Shown one piece after another: positions 7,932-14,870 of a DNA stretch of 15,396 nucleotides. The notes beneath the pieces are model-generated. The model saw only the letters and a program-made list of their open reading frames with translations, was not told where the DNA came from and ran no database searches. Source of the stretch: Puniceicoccales bacterium (GTDB taxonomy: Bacteria; Verrucomicrobiota; Verrucomicrobiia; Opitutales; JAIRKQ01); NCBI GenBank assembly GCA_031288455.1, contig JAITRI010000015.1:1-15396 (forward strand). Reading direction: 5' to 3'. Each line of letters starts with the position of its first letter. The first letter of the stretch is position 1. A program made the position numbers and the translations under genes.

Positions 7932-8984
7932 ATGACAATAGATATGCCACCGTCGGCATCGCCAAATATGTCACTGCACACATTTGCAGCGGCTGCGCCG
8001 ATCGTTTCCCGGCGGCTGAGCGGCCATAATTTTTCGCCTCGTTCGCAGTCATGTCCACAAATTTCCGGCGCCCATTGGTGCACAATTTGTCCGGCGTATG
8101 GACATGTGCTTTCCTCTGTGATCAGCGAGCCAGCATTTGAAAACGTAAAAACTTCAGCGCTGTCGGGGCGAAAAGTTAGCGTCGAAGAAAAGATTTTGAT
8201 TCTGGAATGCAAAAATCGCAATCTGGAATCCGAGTTGCAGCGCTCACGCGCGGAAATATTATCCCAGAACAAGCAAATCTCCATTCTACGGGAACAAGTC
8301 GCGGCCATGCACATGAGAAAAAATAAGGTCACGGAAAAAAATCTGTCTTTGGAACGCGAAATTATTGATTTTAATAACAACATCGATCGACTGCGAAAAT
8401 ATGCCGCATTCCGCGACTACGAAAATGAGGATTTGTGCGAGGAAAATACGTCTCTGCGCAGGGATAATAGTCTGCTTTTCTCGCAAAACACGCTGGGCCT
8501 AAAGAGGCAGGCGCAGGCGCATGAGGCGTACGAAAGAGCACAGCTGGCAAACGGAGAGAAGGATCGGATAATCGAAAAATTGCTGCTGCAGCTCGGTGAC
8601 AGCGAAAAGATTCTCTCATCCATCGATACGGTGAATAAATTTTTATGCGGCGAAATTATTAATTTGTGCCTAAAAGCTGACAATTTAGAGAGAGAGAATC
8701 GGCAATTGTGCAGAAAAATGTCAGACACCCAGACCAACATTTATTTTTCGAAAATTGGCAGTTCCGCTGCAAAATCAAACGGCATATGCGCCAGCAGCCA
8801 TCGTTTTCGGTCCCATTCGTCCGAAAATATTGCCGTGAATGTGAATTCTCCAGCATCAGTGGACTCCGCAGAAATCGTTCCCGATGCGGATGTGGAAATC
8901 ACAGCATTGGATGGGAATGAGTGCGAAGACTCCATTTCCAGACTGACAATTTCTGGGAAAATACATGCGAAGTCCAAAAAATAA
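7932..8984 (+). CDS. Coiled-coil protein of unknown function
   Basis: 350 residues; not recognised. Residues about 80-270 form a predicted coiled coil with heptad-like hydrophobic spacing (for example VSVEEKILILECKNRNLESE, then LCEENTSLRRDNSLLFSQN). The first 75 residues are low-charge and Ser/Pro/Ala-rich, with a CP...WCTICPAYGH stretch that could hold a Cys pair. The last 80 are Ser- and acid-rich and probably disordered. No signal peptide or membrane segment is visible, so a cytoplasmic structural or scaffold role is the plainest guess. The start is uncertain: there is no Shine-Dalgarno sequence before 7932, and Met codons at 7944 and 7965 are alternatives. It stands alone between the ABC operon and the nuclease gene, with gaps of 114 and 81 bp. 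Confidence 0.75.
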   Translation: MTIDMPPSASPNMSLHTFAAAAPIVSRRLSGHNFSPRSQSCPQISGAHWCTICPAYGHVLSSVISEPAFENVKTSALSGRKVSVEEKILILECKNRNLESELQRSRAEILSQNKQISILREQVAAMHMRKNKVTEKNLSLEREIIDFNNNIDRLRKYAAFRDYENEDLCEENTSLRRDNSLLFSQNTLGLKRQAQAHEAYERAQLANGEKDRIIEKLLLQLGDSEKILSSIDTVNKFLCGEIINLCLKADNLERENRQLCRKMSDTQTNIYFSKIGSSAAKSNGICASSHRFRSHSSENIAVNVNSPASVDSAEIVPDADVEITALDGNECEDSISRLTISGKIHAKSKK

Positions 8985-9029
8985 TCGCAGAAATTGCATT
9001 TTTGAGTCGGCTAAGCGCGTTCTTTTTGC

Positions 9030-9058
9030 TTGCAACGGTTTTGTCGCACCACTATAAA
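9030..9058 (+). promoter_or_regulatory. Sigma70-type promoter, probably leaderless start
   Basis: TTGCAA (9030-9035) and TATAAA (9053-9058) are separated by exactly 17 bp. Transcription about 7 nt after the -10 would begin at 9064-9066, on or next to the ATG at 9066. There is no Shine-Dalgarno sequence, as expected for a leaderless mRNA. This arrangement also argues against the TTG at 9030 as the start, since it overlaps the -35. Confidence 0.55.
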
Positions 9059-9065
9059 TCAGCGC

Positions 9066-10076
9066 ATGGTGGATGCCGGCGAAGATATCACTGCGATTGA
9101 TGCGATGTCGGCGGCCAGCGGAATGAAGTTCTGCATCGTTGTGTCGCTGCAGTCCGTCGAAACAAAGTTGGCGAAAAACAGCAGCGAATATCTGTCAGCC
9201 ATCGCCGGCGACCGCACGGGAAGTTTCACCTGCAAAATTTTCGGAGGGTCTCCCGTCTATAATTTCTTCAAGGCGGTGCAACCTGGCACGATAGTGCTCA
9301 TGGAGGGAATTGCCAGGGACTACAGGGGAGTATTTTCCCCTGACATTATGTCCGTGCGCGCGCTGACGGAATCGGAAATTTTACGGGGGAACTACGCGCA
9401 GAAGGTTACCGCCTGTTCCCATGAGAGCGTCGAATCGCTGAAGATCGAACTGAATGATATGATTTCACACATAGGCGATGCGACACTGCGCGCGGTCGTT
9501 GCCGGCGTTGTGAATGAACTGGGCGATGATTTCCACACGCGAGCGGCTGGCATTTCCATGCACCACGCCTACAGAAATGGTCTGCTGGAACACACCGTTC
9601 ATGCGGCACGCGTGGGGATTCTTCTGCTGCGACTGTATCCATTTGTCGACCATGACATCGCGCTTGCGGGACTACTTTTGCACGATGTTGGGAAGACGAT
9701 CGAATACACCGGTGATGCCGTGACGCAGAGAACAAAACTTGGGGTTTTGCACGGGCACCTGATACTCGGCTATAGACTTCTCAGAAAGATCGCGATTCAG
9801 AATCGGATGAACGGTGATATTTTGGAGCGCCTCGAACACGTACTCCTCAGCCACCACAACGAGCCGGAATTCGGAGCAGTTGTCCGGCCGGCCACTCCGG
9901 AAGCGGTATTCGTTGCACTCGTTGACAACCTTGACGCGAAAATGGGAATGGTGGAACAGCTGCTAAAATCCACACCCGCAAAGAATGTTTTTTCGGACTT
10001 CCACAAGGGATTGGAGAGCAAATTACTCGTGTTGCCGGTCGATCGCGACGGTGAAATGTGCGATGGATCCCAGTAG
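9066..10076 (+). CDS. OB-fold/HD-domain 3'-5' exoribonuclease, YhaM-like
   Basis: 336 residues from ATG 9066; YhaM proteins are about 310-330. Residues 20-100 form an OB-fold nucleic-acid-binding domain (FCIVVSLQSVETKLAKNSSE...GSFTCKIFG...VQPGTIVLMEGIARDYRG). The C-terminal part is an HD phosphohydrolase domain with metal ligands visible as LLEHTVHAA (His176 and His179), LLLHDVGKT (His206-Asp207), HGHL (229-232), LSHHNEPEFG (His263-264) and VDNLDAKMG (Asp287, Asp290). In Bacillus and relatives this family trims RNA or DNA from the 3' end. An alternative TTG start at 9030 overlaps the promoter. The 3' end overlaps the next gene by 14 bp, so the two are probably one operon. Confidence 0.88.
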   Translation: MVDAGEDITAIDAMSAASGMKFCIVVSLQSVETKLAKNSSEYLSAIAGDRTGSFTCKIFGGSPVYNFFKAVQPGTIVLMEGIARDYRGVFSPDIMSVRALTESEILRGNYAQKVTACSHESVESLKIELNDMISHIGDATLRAVVAGVVNELGDDFHTRAAGISMHHAYRNGLLEHTVHAARVGILLLRLYPFVDHDIALAGLLLHDVGKTIEYTGDAVTQRTKLGVLHGHLILGYRLLRKIAIQNRMNGDILERLEHVLLSHHNEPEFGAVVRPATPEAVFVALVDNLDAKMGMVEQLLKSTPAKNVFSDFHKGLESKLLVLPVDRDGEMCDGSQ

Positions 10077-10809
10077 CATTCTTCCTCTGCTGCAGGGCGG
10101 AGTTTCGCTGATCGGATGCGACAAAAATGGACTCGTTGCGCTTGAGAAGCCCTGTGGAATTCTATCGCACCCAAATGGCCGTTCGAGCTGCGATCGTGCG
10201 CTGATCGCATGCCCCTATAGCGGCAGTGAGGGCGCGTATGTTTGCGAAAATGGCAGTAAAATTTTTTTGCTGAATCGCCTGGATTCTCCGGTGTCCGGCG
10301 TCCTCCTGATCGGGCTGTCGCGCACGGTGGCGGATGCGGTGAAATTTGCATTCAAATGCAGAAATGTTTTCAAGCGGTACGTCGCGCTTTCCAAAGGATT
10401 TCCGCGCAGTAAATCCGGCATGTGGTCCTGCGGACTGCGCAAATTTTCAGATGGCAAATCGATAAAAATGTCAGCGGGACCTGGAATGTTCGCGAGAACA
10501 AGATACGAAACTGTGACATCATTTAGATCGCGCGGAGTGACGCTGAGCGCTCTGAACCTATTCCCCATCACCGGCAGAACACACCAGTTGCGAATACACT
10601 GCGCCATGAATGGGCTGCCGATAATCGGTGACGAAACCTATGGCGATTCACAATTCAACCGCACCTTCAGGGAAATCTTCAAAAATGACAGACTGTTTTT
10701 GCACTCCGCAGAAATTTCCCTCACCTATGCCATTGGCGGATGCAAATTCAATTTTCAGGCCGCCAGCTGCGAAGATTTTTCCGAGTCATTGGAATGCTTC
10801 AGACGCTAG
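10063..10809 (+). CDS. RluA-family pseudouridine synthase
   Basis: 248 residues from ATG 10063, with GGTGA at 10050-10054 placed 8 nt upstream. The frame opens further back, inside the nuclease gene, but that part is not homologous-looking. It isomerises uridine to pseudouridine in rRNA or tRNA. The catalytic motif is NRLDSPVSG (71-79), with Asp74 as the expected nucleophile; the usual form is HRLDxxTSG, so His is replaced by Asn. Further family blocks are FKRYVAL (103-109) and FPITGRTHQLRIHCAMNGLP with IIGDETYG after it. There is no N-terminal S4 domain, so it is a short RluA/TruC-type enzyme and its target position cannot be named. It overlaps the nuclease gene by 14 bp and converges on rho. 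Confidence 0.9.
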   Translation: MDPSSILPLLQGGVSLIGCDKNGLVALEKPCGILSHPNGRSSCDRALIACPYSGSEGAYVCENGSKIFLLNRLDSPVSGVLLIGLSRTVADAVKFAFKCRNVFKRYVALSKGFPRSKSGMWSCGLRKFSDGKSIKMSAGPGMFARTRYETVTSFRSRGVTLSALNLFPITGRTHQLRIHCAMNGLPIIGDETYGDSQFNRTFREIFKNDRLFLHSAEISLTYAIGGCKFNFQAASCEDFSESLECFRR

Positions 10810-10886
10810 CCTCGGGACTCATAAGGTCGAACATTTAAAAAAGATAAAAAACAAGCGATTCAGATTGTGCGCCGGTCACTTTTGTT

Positions 10887-10970
10887 TATGCCTCCGGCGG
10901 GCAGGGACACAGTCCCCTGCACCTCCCGCATCCGCAAAGCGGATGCGGACCGCTCCGCGAACGGAGGCTG
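10887..10970 (+). repeat. Single copy of the 91-bp hairpin repeat (R0)
   Basis: This sequence matches the tandem unit at 14871 from TATGCCTCCGGCGGGCAGGG to GCGAACGGAGG. It fills the middle of the 175-bp gap between the convergent pseudouridine synthase gene and rho. It contains a perfect 10-bp stem, CCGCATCCGC/GCGGATGCGG, at 10926-10948 with loop AAA. Its first hairpin differs from the other copies: GGGAC-ACA-GTCCC replaces GGC-GCA-GCC. The outer CCTCC and GGAGG ends can pair. No T-run follows directly on either strand, so it is not a classical intrinsic terminator. The rest of the gap (10810-10886, 10971-10984) shows nothing recognisable. Confidence 0.85.
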
Positions 10971-10984
10971 CGTGCCCGTTGTCT

Positions 10985-12142
10985 TCACTTTGCCGATTTT
11001 GCGATCATTGCCAAAAATGAGGCATTATCGCCGTGCTGCGACATTCTTCCGATGAGCGATTCCATCGCCTTCTCCGGGTCCATGCCGGCGTAGGCGCGCC
11101 TCAAAAATTGCACGGCACCCAAAACATTTGGAGACAGAATCAATTCCTCGTGCCTTGTGCCGGACGTCAACAGGTCAATCGCTGGCCAAATGCGCATGTC
11201 TGCTAATTTTCTGCTGAGAACAATCTCAAGGTTCCCGGTGCCCTTCAGCTCCTGAAAAATCAAATCGTCCATGCGACTATTTGTCTCCACCAGGGCAGTG
11301 GCAATGACGGTTATGGACCCTCCATTTTCCGTATCGCGCGCCAACGCAAACATTTTCCTCGGGATTTCCATCGCCCGCGTGTCGATGCCACCGGTCATCG
11401 TGCGCCCGCCACCACTGATGGCATTGTGCGCTCTCGCCAGCCGCGTCAGCGAGTCGATGAACAGAATGACGTCGCGGCCGCTTTCCGCTAAATTGCGCGC
11501 CCGTTCGGCGGCGAGCCGCGCAATGCGCACGTGACTTTTCACGCCCTGATCGTTGGACGACGCGTATATCTCGGCGCACACGGAACGCTTAAAATCCGTG
11601 ACCTCCTCCGGACGCTCGTCCACAAGCGCCACAACAACGGCAATGTCCGGGAAATTTTTCCCGACACTTTTTGCAATTTCGTGCAAAAGTAGAGTTTTGC
11701 CGGACCTTGGCGGTGACACAATTATGCCCCTCTGCCCTCTGCATATGGGGCAGAACATGTCTATTATCCTGGACGTCAGGGAACAGTTGTCGCATTCCAG
11801 CACTATCTGTCTGTTTGGTTGCACCGGTGTCAATCGGTCAAACGGCGTGCGTTGGCTTCTGCTTTCGGGGGACATGTCATCGATTTTCTCGATGGATATC
11901 ACCTTGGGATTCGGAAAGTCGCTGCGCGGAAGAATTGTCGCCGAAATTTTTTGTCCACGCCTGAGGCGATAGCGGCGAATCATATCCTGTCCAACGTATG
12001 GATTTGCAATGTCTTCTCTGCCGTTGCATGAGCTGTCGATCAGCTGACCATAGCGCTCGCATTCCGACAATTCGAATATTCCAGTGAAAGCATTTACTCC
12101 ACGCGAAGTTGTATTTTTGGTTCCGCCCGATTCCATATGCAA
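10985..12142 (-). CDS. rho: Transcription termination factor Rho, short form
   Basis: 385 residues; E. coli Rho has 419. Rho is a hexameric RNA helicase that ends transcription. The helical RhoN domain is absent: the S1/cold-shock-like RNA-binding domain starts near residue 18 (FTGIFELSECERYGQLID). The ATPase core has Walker A SPPRSGKT (143-150), DERPEEVT (175-182), Walker B VILFIDSLTR (225-234), the Q-loop GGGRTMTGGIDTRA and the R-loop TSGTRHEEL (326-334). Odd points are Cys117, 120, 131 and 134 (CDNC...CPIC) just before the core, and RYGQLI in place of the usual GFGFLR. TTG at 12142 is taken as start because AGGGAG lies 6 nt upstream; ATG at 12136 is the alternative, 12 nt away. It is divergent from the acidic-protein gene and convergent with the pseudouridine synthase gene. 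Confidence 0.95.
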   Translation of the reverse strand: MHMESGGTKNTTSRGVNAFTGIFELSECERYGQLIDSSCNGREDIANPYVGQDMIRRYRLRRGQKISATILPRSDFPNPKVISIEKIDDMSPESRSQRTPFDRLTPVQPNRQIVLECDNCSLTSRIIDMFCPICRGQRGIIVSPPRSGKTLLLHEIAKSVGKNFPDIAVVVALVDERPEEVTDFKRSVCAEIYASSNDQGVKSHVRIARLAAERARNLAESGRDVILFIDSLTRLARAHNAISGGGRTMTGGIDTRAMEIPRKMFALARDTENGGSITVIATALVETNSRMDDLIFQELKGTGNLEIVLSRKLADMRIWPAIDLLTSGTRHEELILSPNVLGAVQFLRRAYAGMDPEKAMESLIGRMSQHGDNASFLAMIAKSAK

Positions 12143-12148
12143 TTTCTT

Positions 12149-12154
12149 CTCCCT
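12149..12154 (-). promoter_or_regulatory. Shine-Dalgarno site selecting the TTG start of rho
   Basis: AGGGAG on the minus strand is 6 nt from the TTG at 12142 and 12 nt from the ATG at 12136. The spacing favours TTG. A weak -10-like TATAAAAT lies at 12171-12164, without a matching -35. Confidence 0.5.
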
Positions 12155-12249
12155 AAATGCATTATTTTATAAATGGCAAGATTTTACGCCGGCATGCGCG
12201 AACAATTTGGCAGTGGAAATGCTGCACTTTGGCGCGGGACAGTGCAAAT

Positions 12250-12278
12250 TTGATATTTCGTGATATTTTTAGTATTAT
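12250..12278 (+). promoter_or_regulatory. Sigma70-type promoter for the acidic-protein gene
   Basis: TTGATA (12250-12255) and TATTAT (12273-12278) are separated by exactly 17 bp, a good match to consensus. The predicted start near 12285 gives a leader of about 48 nt before the ATG at 12333. It points away from rho in the divergent gap. Confidence 0.6.
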
Positions 12279-12332
12279 TTTCTTTACGCTGCAAAGATTT
12301 TCAGTTAGGTGGCGGATCAGTTACATCGCAGT

Positions 12333-12974
12333 ATGGCTGAGGAAAAAGATAGTTGGTGTGTGGTCTATTTGGGCAATGACTACAATTGGTGGGTACACGA
12401 AAACAGCGAAGATGGAATTGTGGAAGATGACACCGTTGGAATACTTGATCCCAAACAGGTGGAGCGCATGGGAGATTTACTGTTGCCGCTGAAGCCGCAC
12501 GGATTGAGCGATGAGGTGGTAAATGGCGCATTCACCACCTATGCCATTGACAGGGAAATGCCAAAGGAGATGTTGAAAATACGCAGCACAAAAGATAATA
12601 TTTTCAATCCGCGCGAGCCGATTTTTTGTCTGCCAAATGTCATCGGAGACAATGAGGGCCCATTTTCCGAGTTCATCGACCACATAATGGCGATGCGCGT
12701 GAAGTTGCTCAATTCCAGCATTGATTTTCAGCGGCCACTGAACTCCGAGGAAATTGAGGATATTTTACACGCCGAACAGCAGGAGCGTTACATTTCCGGC
12801 ATAAAGACTCACGCGTTCGACGAAATAGTCTCCATACTTGACTACGTGCCAGATGGATACAGCCTAGACGAGGATGCGGAAGAGGAAGAATCGGAGGAGG
12901 ACGCGCTTGATCTGCAGGAATTCGATGATGAGGTGGATGATTCGCTTAGCATGTCGGACGAGAAGGGTTGGTGA
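12333..12974 (+). CDS. Acidic protein of unknown function
   Basis: 213 residues from ATG 12333; an in-frame GTG at 12309 would add 8. Not recognised. The N-terminal part is aromatic and well-folded-looking (SWCVVYLGNDYNWWVHENSE), with later motifs VGILDPKQVERMGDLLLPLK and PIFCLPNVIGDNEGPFSEF. Residues about 175-210 are extremely acidic (DEDAEEEESEEDALD and similar), suggesting a disordered tail that could bind a basic partner. There is no signal peptide or membrane segment. A good promoter lies upstream. The downstream permease follows within 65 bp, so the two may be co-transcribed, but nothing in the protein itself suggests transport. Confidence 0.8.
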   Translation: MAEEKDSWCVVYLGNDYNWWVHENSEDGIVEDDTVGILDPKQVERMGDLLLPLKPHGLSDEVVNGAFTTYAIDREMPKEMLKIRSTKDNIFNPREPIFCLPNVIGDNEGPFSEFIDHIMAMRVKLLNSSIDFQRPLNSEEIEDILHAEQQERYISGIKTHAFDEIVSILDYVPDGYSLDEDAEEEESEEDALDLQEFDDEVDDSLSMSDEKGW

Positions 12975-12977
12975 GTA

Positions 12978-13043
12978 ATGGATGCTGCAGGTGAGTATTT
13001 TGCGCATGGGCGTAGGATGTGTGTTCGTGGCGATTTACTGTGA
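12978..13043 (+). CDS. Possible 21-residue ORF coupling two genes
   Basis: ATG at 12978 lies 3 nt after the stop of the acidic-protein gene, with AAGGG (12963-12967 region) about 10 nt upstream. The ORF encodes MDAAGEYFAHGRRMCVRGDL plus Leu and ends at TGA 13041-13043, which overlaps the GTG at 13040 (GTGA). This is the spacing expected of a translational coupler for the permease. The peptide has no recognisable feature, and an ORF this short may occur by chance. Confidence 0.3.
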   Translation: MDAAGEYFAHGRRMCVRGDLL

Positions 13044-14731
13044 AAAAGTGCTCCATAGCCGTATTTCTGTTGGTATTACTGTTTTTCGCGGCATTTTTTC
13101 TGTGGCCGATGTGTGAAGTTTTGCGCGGAGGATTCACCGGGCACGATGGACGCGTTACATTTGCATACTTCTCGGCAATTTTCAAGGATAGCATATACTT
13201 GACCAGCATAGGCAATTCAATTTTTACCGCCACCATAACAACAGTCGTCGCATTTCTAATAGCGCTGCCGCTGGCATATTTTTCCGACAGGTACGAGTTC
13301 CCGGGCAAGAAAATTTTCACAAACATCGTGCTGCTGCCGATAATGCTACCGCCATTCGTCGGAGCGATAGGCGTGCACCACATTTTCGGAGTGCGCGGCA
13401 TGTTGAACGCGCTGCTGCTGAAGCTTGGGGTAATCGACAGTGCGCACCTCATAGATTGGATTGGGAATTACAAATTGATCGGGATGTGTCTGATGAATGC
13501 CATAAGTCTATATCCCATACTGTACCTGAACCTGGTCGCCACACTGGCAAACATTGATCCGTCGCTCGATGAGGCTGCCGCATGCGTCGGGTGCCACGGC
13601 ATAAAAAGATTCTTTAAAATTACATTTCCGCTGATGCGACCTGGGATTTTTGCTGGAGTGACGCTGGTATTCATCTGGGCATTTACGGAACTCGGCGTGC
13701 CGCTGATTTTTGATTACAATCGCGTGGTATCCGTCCAAATTTACAATGGACTTAAGGAAATGGTCGACAATCAGATGCCATTTGCGCTTGTGAGCATAGT
13801 GCTGCTGCTGTCGCTGATATTTTACACGTCCGGAAAACTGCTGATGGGCAGGCAAAACTACGCTATGATGGCGAAAGCATCCCACGTCGTGTCCGCCCGT
13901 AGGGTGGGATTTTTAAAAAAATTTTGCTGCTGTGCGCTGTTTGGCGGCGTGACATTCCTGGCGCTGATGCCGCACGTGGCGGTGATTTTGACATCATTCG
14001 CTGGAGACTGGTACAATTCCATTCTGCCGAACGTTTGGACATTCGACAACTACAGGAGCAGCCTCAGTCATCCGCTGACAATTCCATCCATACAAAACAG
14101 CGTAATTTATTCGGGGCTCGCCACATTTGTTACCATATTTTTCGGCATCGCGATAGCATTTGTCGTCGTGCGCTCGAAATTGAAACTTCGGTGGATGCTC
14201 GACTCCATGACAATGTTGCCGCTTGCGGTCCCGGGACTTGTGATCGCATTTGGGTACTTGGCCATGAGCCAAAAGGGAAAAGTATTTTCATTCCTGAATC
14301 CGGTCGCGAATCCAACGGCGCTGCTGGTGATAGCGTACGCCGTGCGCAAACTGCCATTCATCGTCAGATCGGCGGTGTCGGGACTGCAGCAGATGAGTTA
14401 CAGCTACGAGGAGGCTGCCCAATGCCTCGGCTGTTCACCCATAAAGTCCGCCATAAAAATTACACTCCCGCTGATAATTGCCAATTTGATGGCCGGAGGA
14501 CTGCTGGTATTTTCGCAGACAATGTTGGAGGTATCTGATTCCCTGGTGTTGGCGCAGAAGCAGCAGCATTACCCAATAACAAAAGCGATCTATGAGCTGA
14601 TGAATTTATTGGGGGACGGCCCATTTTTGGCATGCTCACTTGGCGTCTGGGCGATGACATTCCTGTCAATAACCATCATCGGAGCGTCAATCTTTATGGG
14701 GAAAAATTTTGGAGCGGTGTTTAGGGCATAG
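13040..14731 (+). CDS. Two-domain ABC permease, FbpB-like (iron(III)-type)
   Basis: 563 residues from GTG 13040; a GTG at 13019 would add 7 residues (MCSWRFT) but leaves no room for a ribosome binding site. The protein is two fused binding-protein-dependent permease domains. Each has the EAA loop that contacts the ATPase: DEAAACVGCHGIKRFFKITF near residue 177 and EEAAQCLGCSPIKSAIKITL near 457. About twelve membrane segments are visible, such as IAVFLLVLLFFAAFFLWP at the start. The fused arrangement and length are typical of the iron(III) (FbpB/AfuB) and related thiamine or phosphonate import permeases; the substrate is not decidable here. No ATPase or periplasmic binding protein gene is adjacent in the window; the next 665 bp are repeats. 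Confidence 0.9.
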   Translation: MKKCSIAVFLLVLLFFAAFFLWPMCEVLRGGFTGHDGRVTFAYFSAIFKDSIYLTSIGNSIFTATITTVVAFLIALPLAYFSDRYEFPGKKIFTNIVLLPIMLPPFVGAIGVHHIFGVRGMLNALLLKLGVIDSAHLIDWIGNYKLIGMCLMNAISLYPILYLNLVATLANIDPSLDEAAACVGCHGIKRFFKITFPLMRPGIFAGVTLVFIWAFTELGVPLIFDYNRVVSVQIYNGLKEMVDNQMPFALVSIVLLLSLIFYTSGKLLMGRQNYAMMAKASHVVSARRVGFLKKFCCCALFGGVTFLALMPHVAVILTSFAGDWYNSILPNVWTFDNYRSSLSHPLTIPSIQNSVIYSGLATFVTIFFGIAIAFVVVRSKLKLRWMLDSMTMLPLAVPGLVIAFGYLAMSQKGKVFSFLNPVANPTALLVIAYAVRKLPFIVRSAVSGLQQMSYSYEEAAQCLGCSPIKSAIKITLPLIIANLMAGGLLVFSQTMLEVSDSLVLAQKQQHYPITKAIYELMNLLGDGPFLACSLGVWAMTFLSITIIGASIFMGKNFGAVFRA

Positions 14732-14733
14732 AT

Positions 14734-14870
14734 GCCGCCGCGGACTTCTCTCCAAAAGCTCGGCGCTGCTGACTTCGGAGGCTCTCCAAGAATGAGTCTT
14801 CCAGCTGCACTGCGAGCCGAGATTTCCCACGGAACCGTTGCGTTTAAATTAAATTTCCGCTGCGCTATTT
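14734..14870 (+). repeat. Structured element A, copy 1
   Basis: About 137 bp directly before the first 91-bp unit, repeated 497 bp downstream with only a few differences. It can fold: CTCGGC (14759-14764) pairs with GCCGAG (14816-14821), enclosing GACT (14771-14774)/AGTC (14795-14798) and GGAG (14777-14780)/CTCC (14784-14787). A short ACGG-AA-CCGT palindrome and an A/T-rich stretch (TTTAAATTAAATTT) follow. Its identity is unknown. Confidence 0.8.

Noticed and set aside
9030..9065. Upstream TTG start for the YhaM-like protein
   Set aside because: The TTG forms part of the likely -35 hexamer and the extra residues (MQRFCRTTINQR) do not resemble the family.
10887..10970. Intrinsic terminator at R0
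   Set aside because: The hairpins are strong but no run of T follows directly on either strand; T-rich sequence on the minus strand is about 30 nt or more away.
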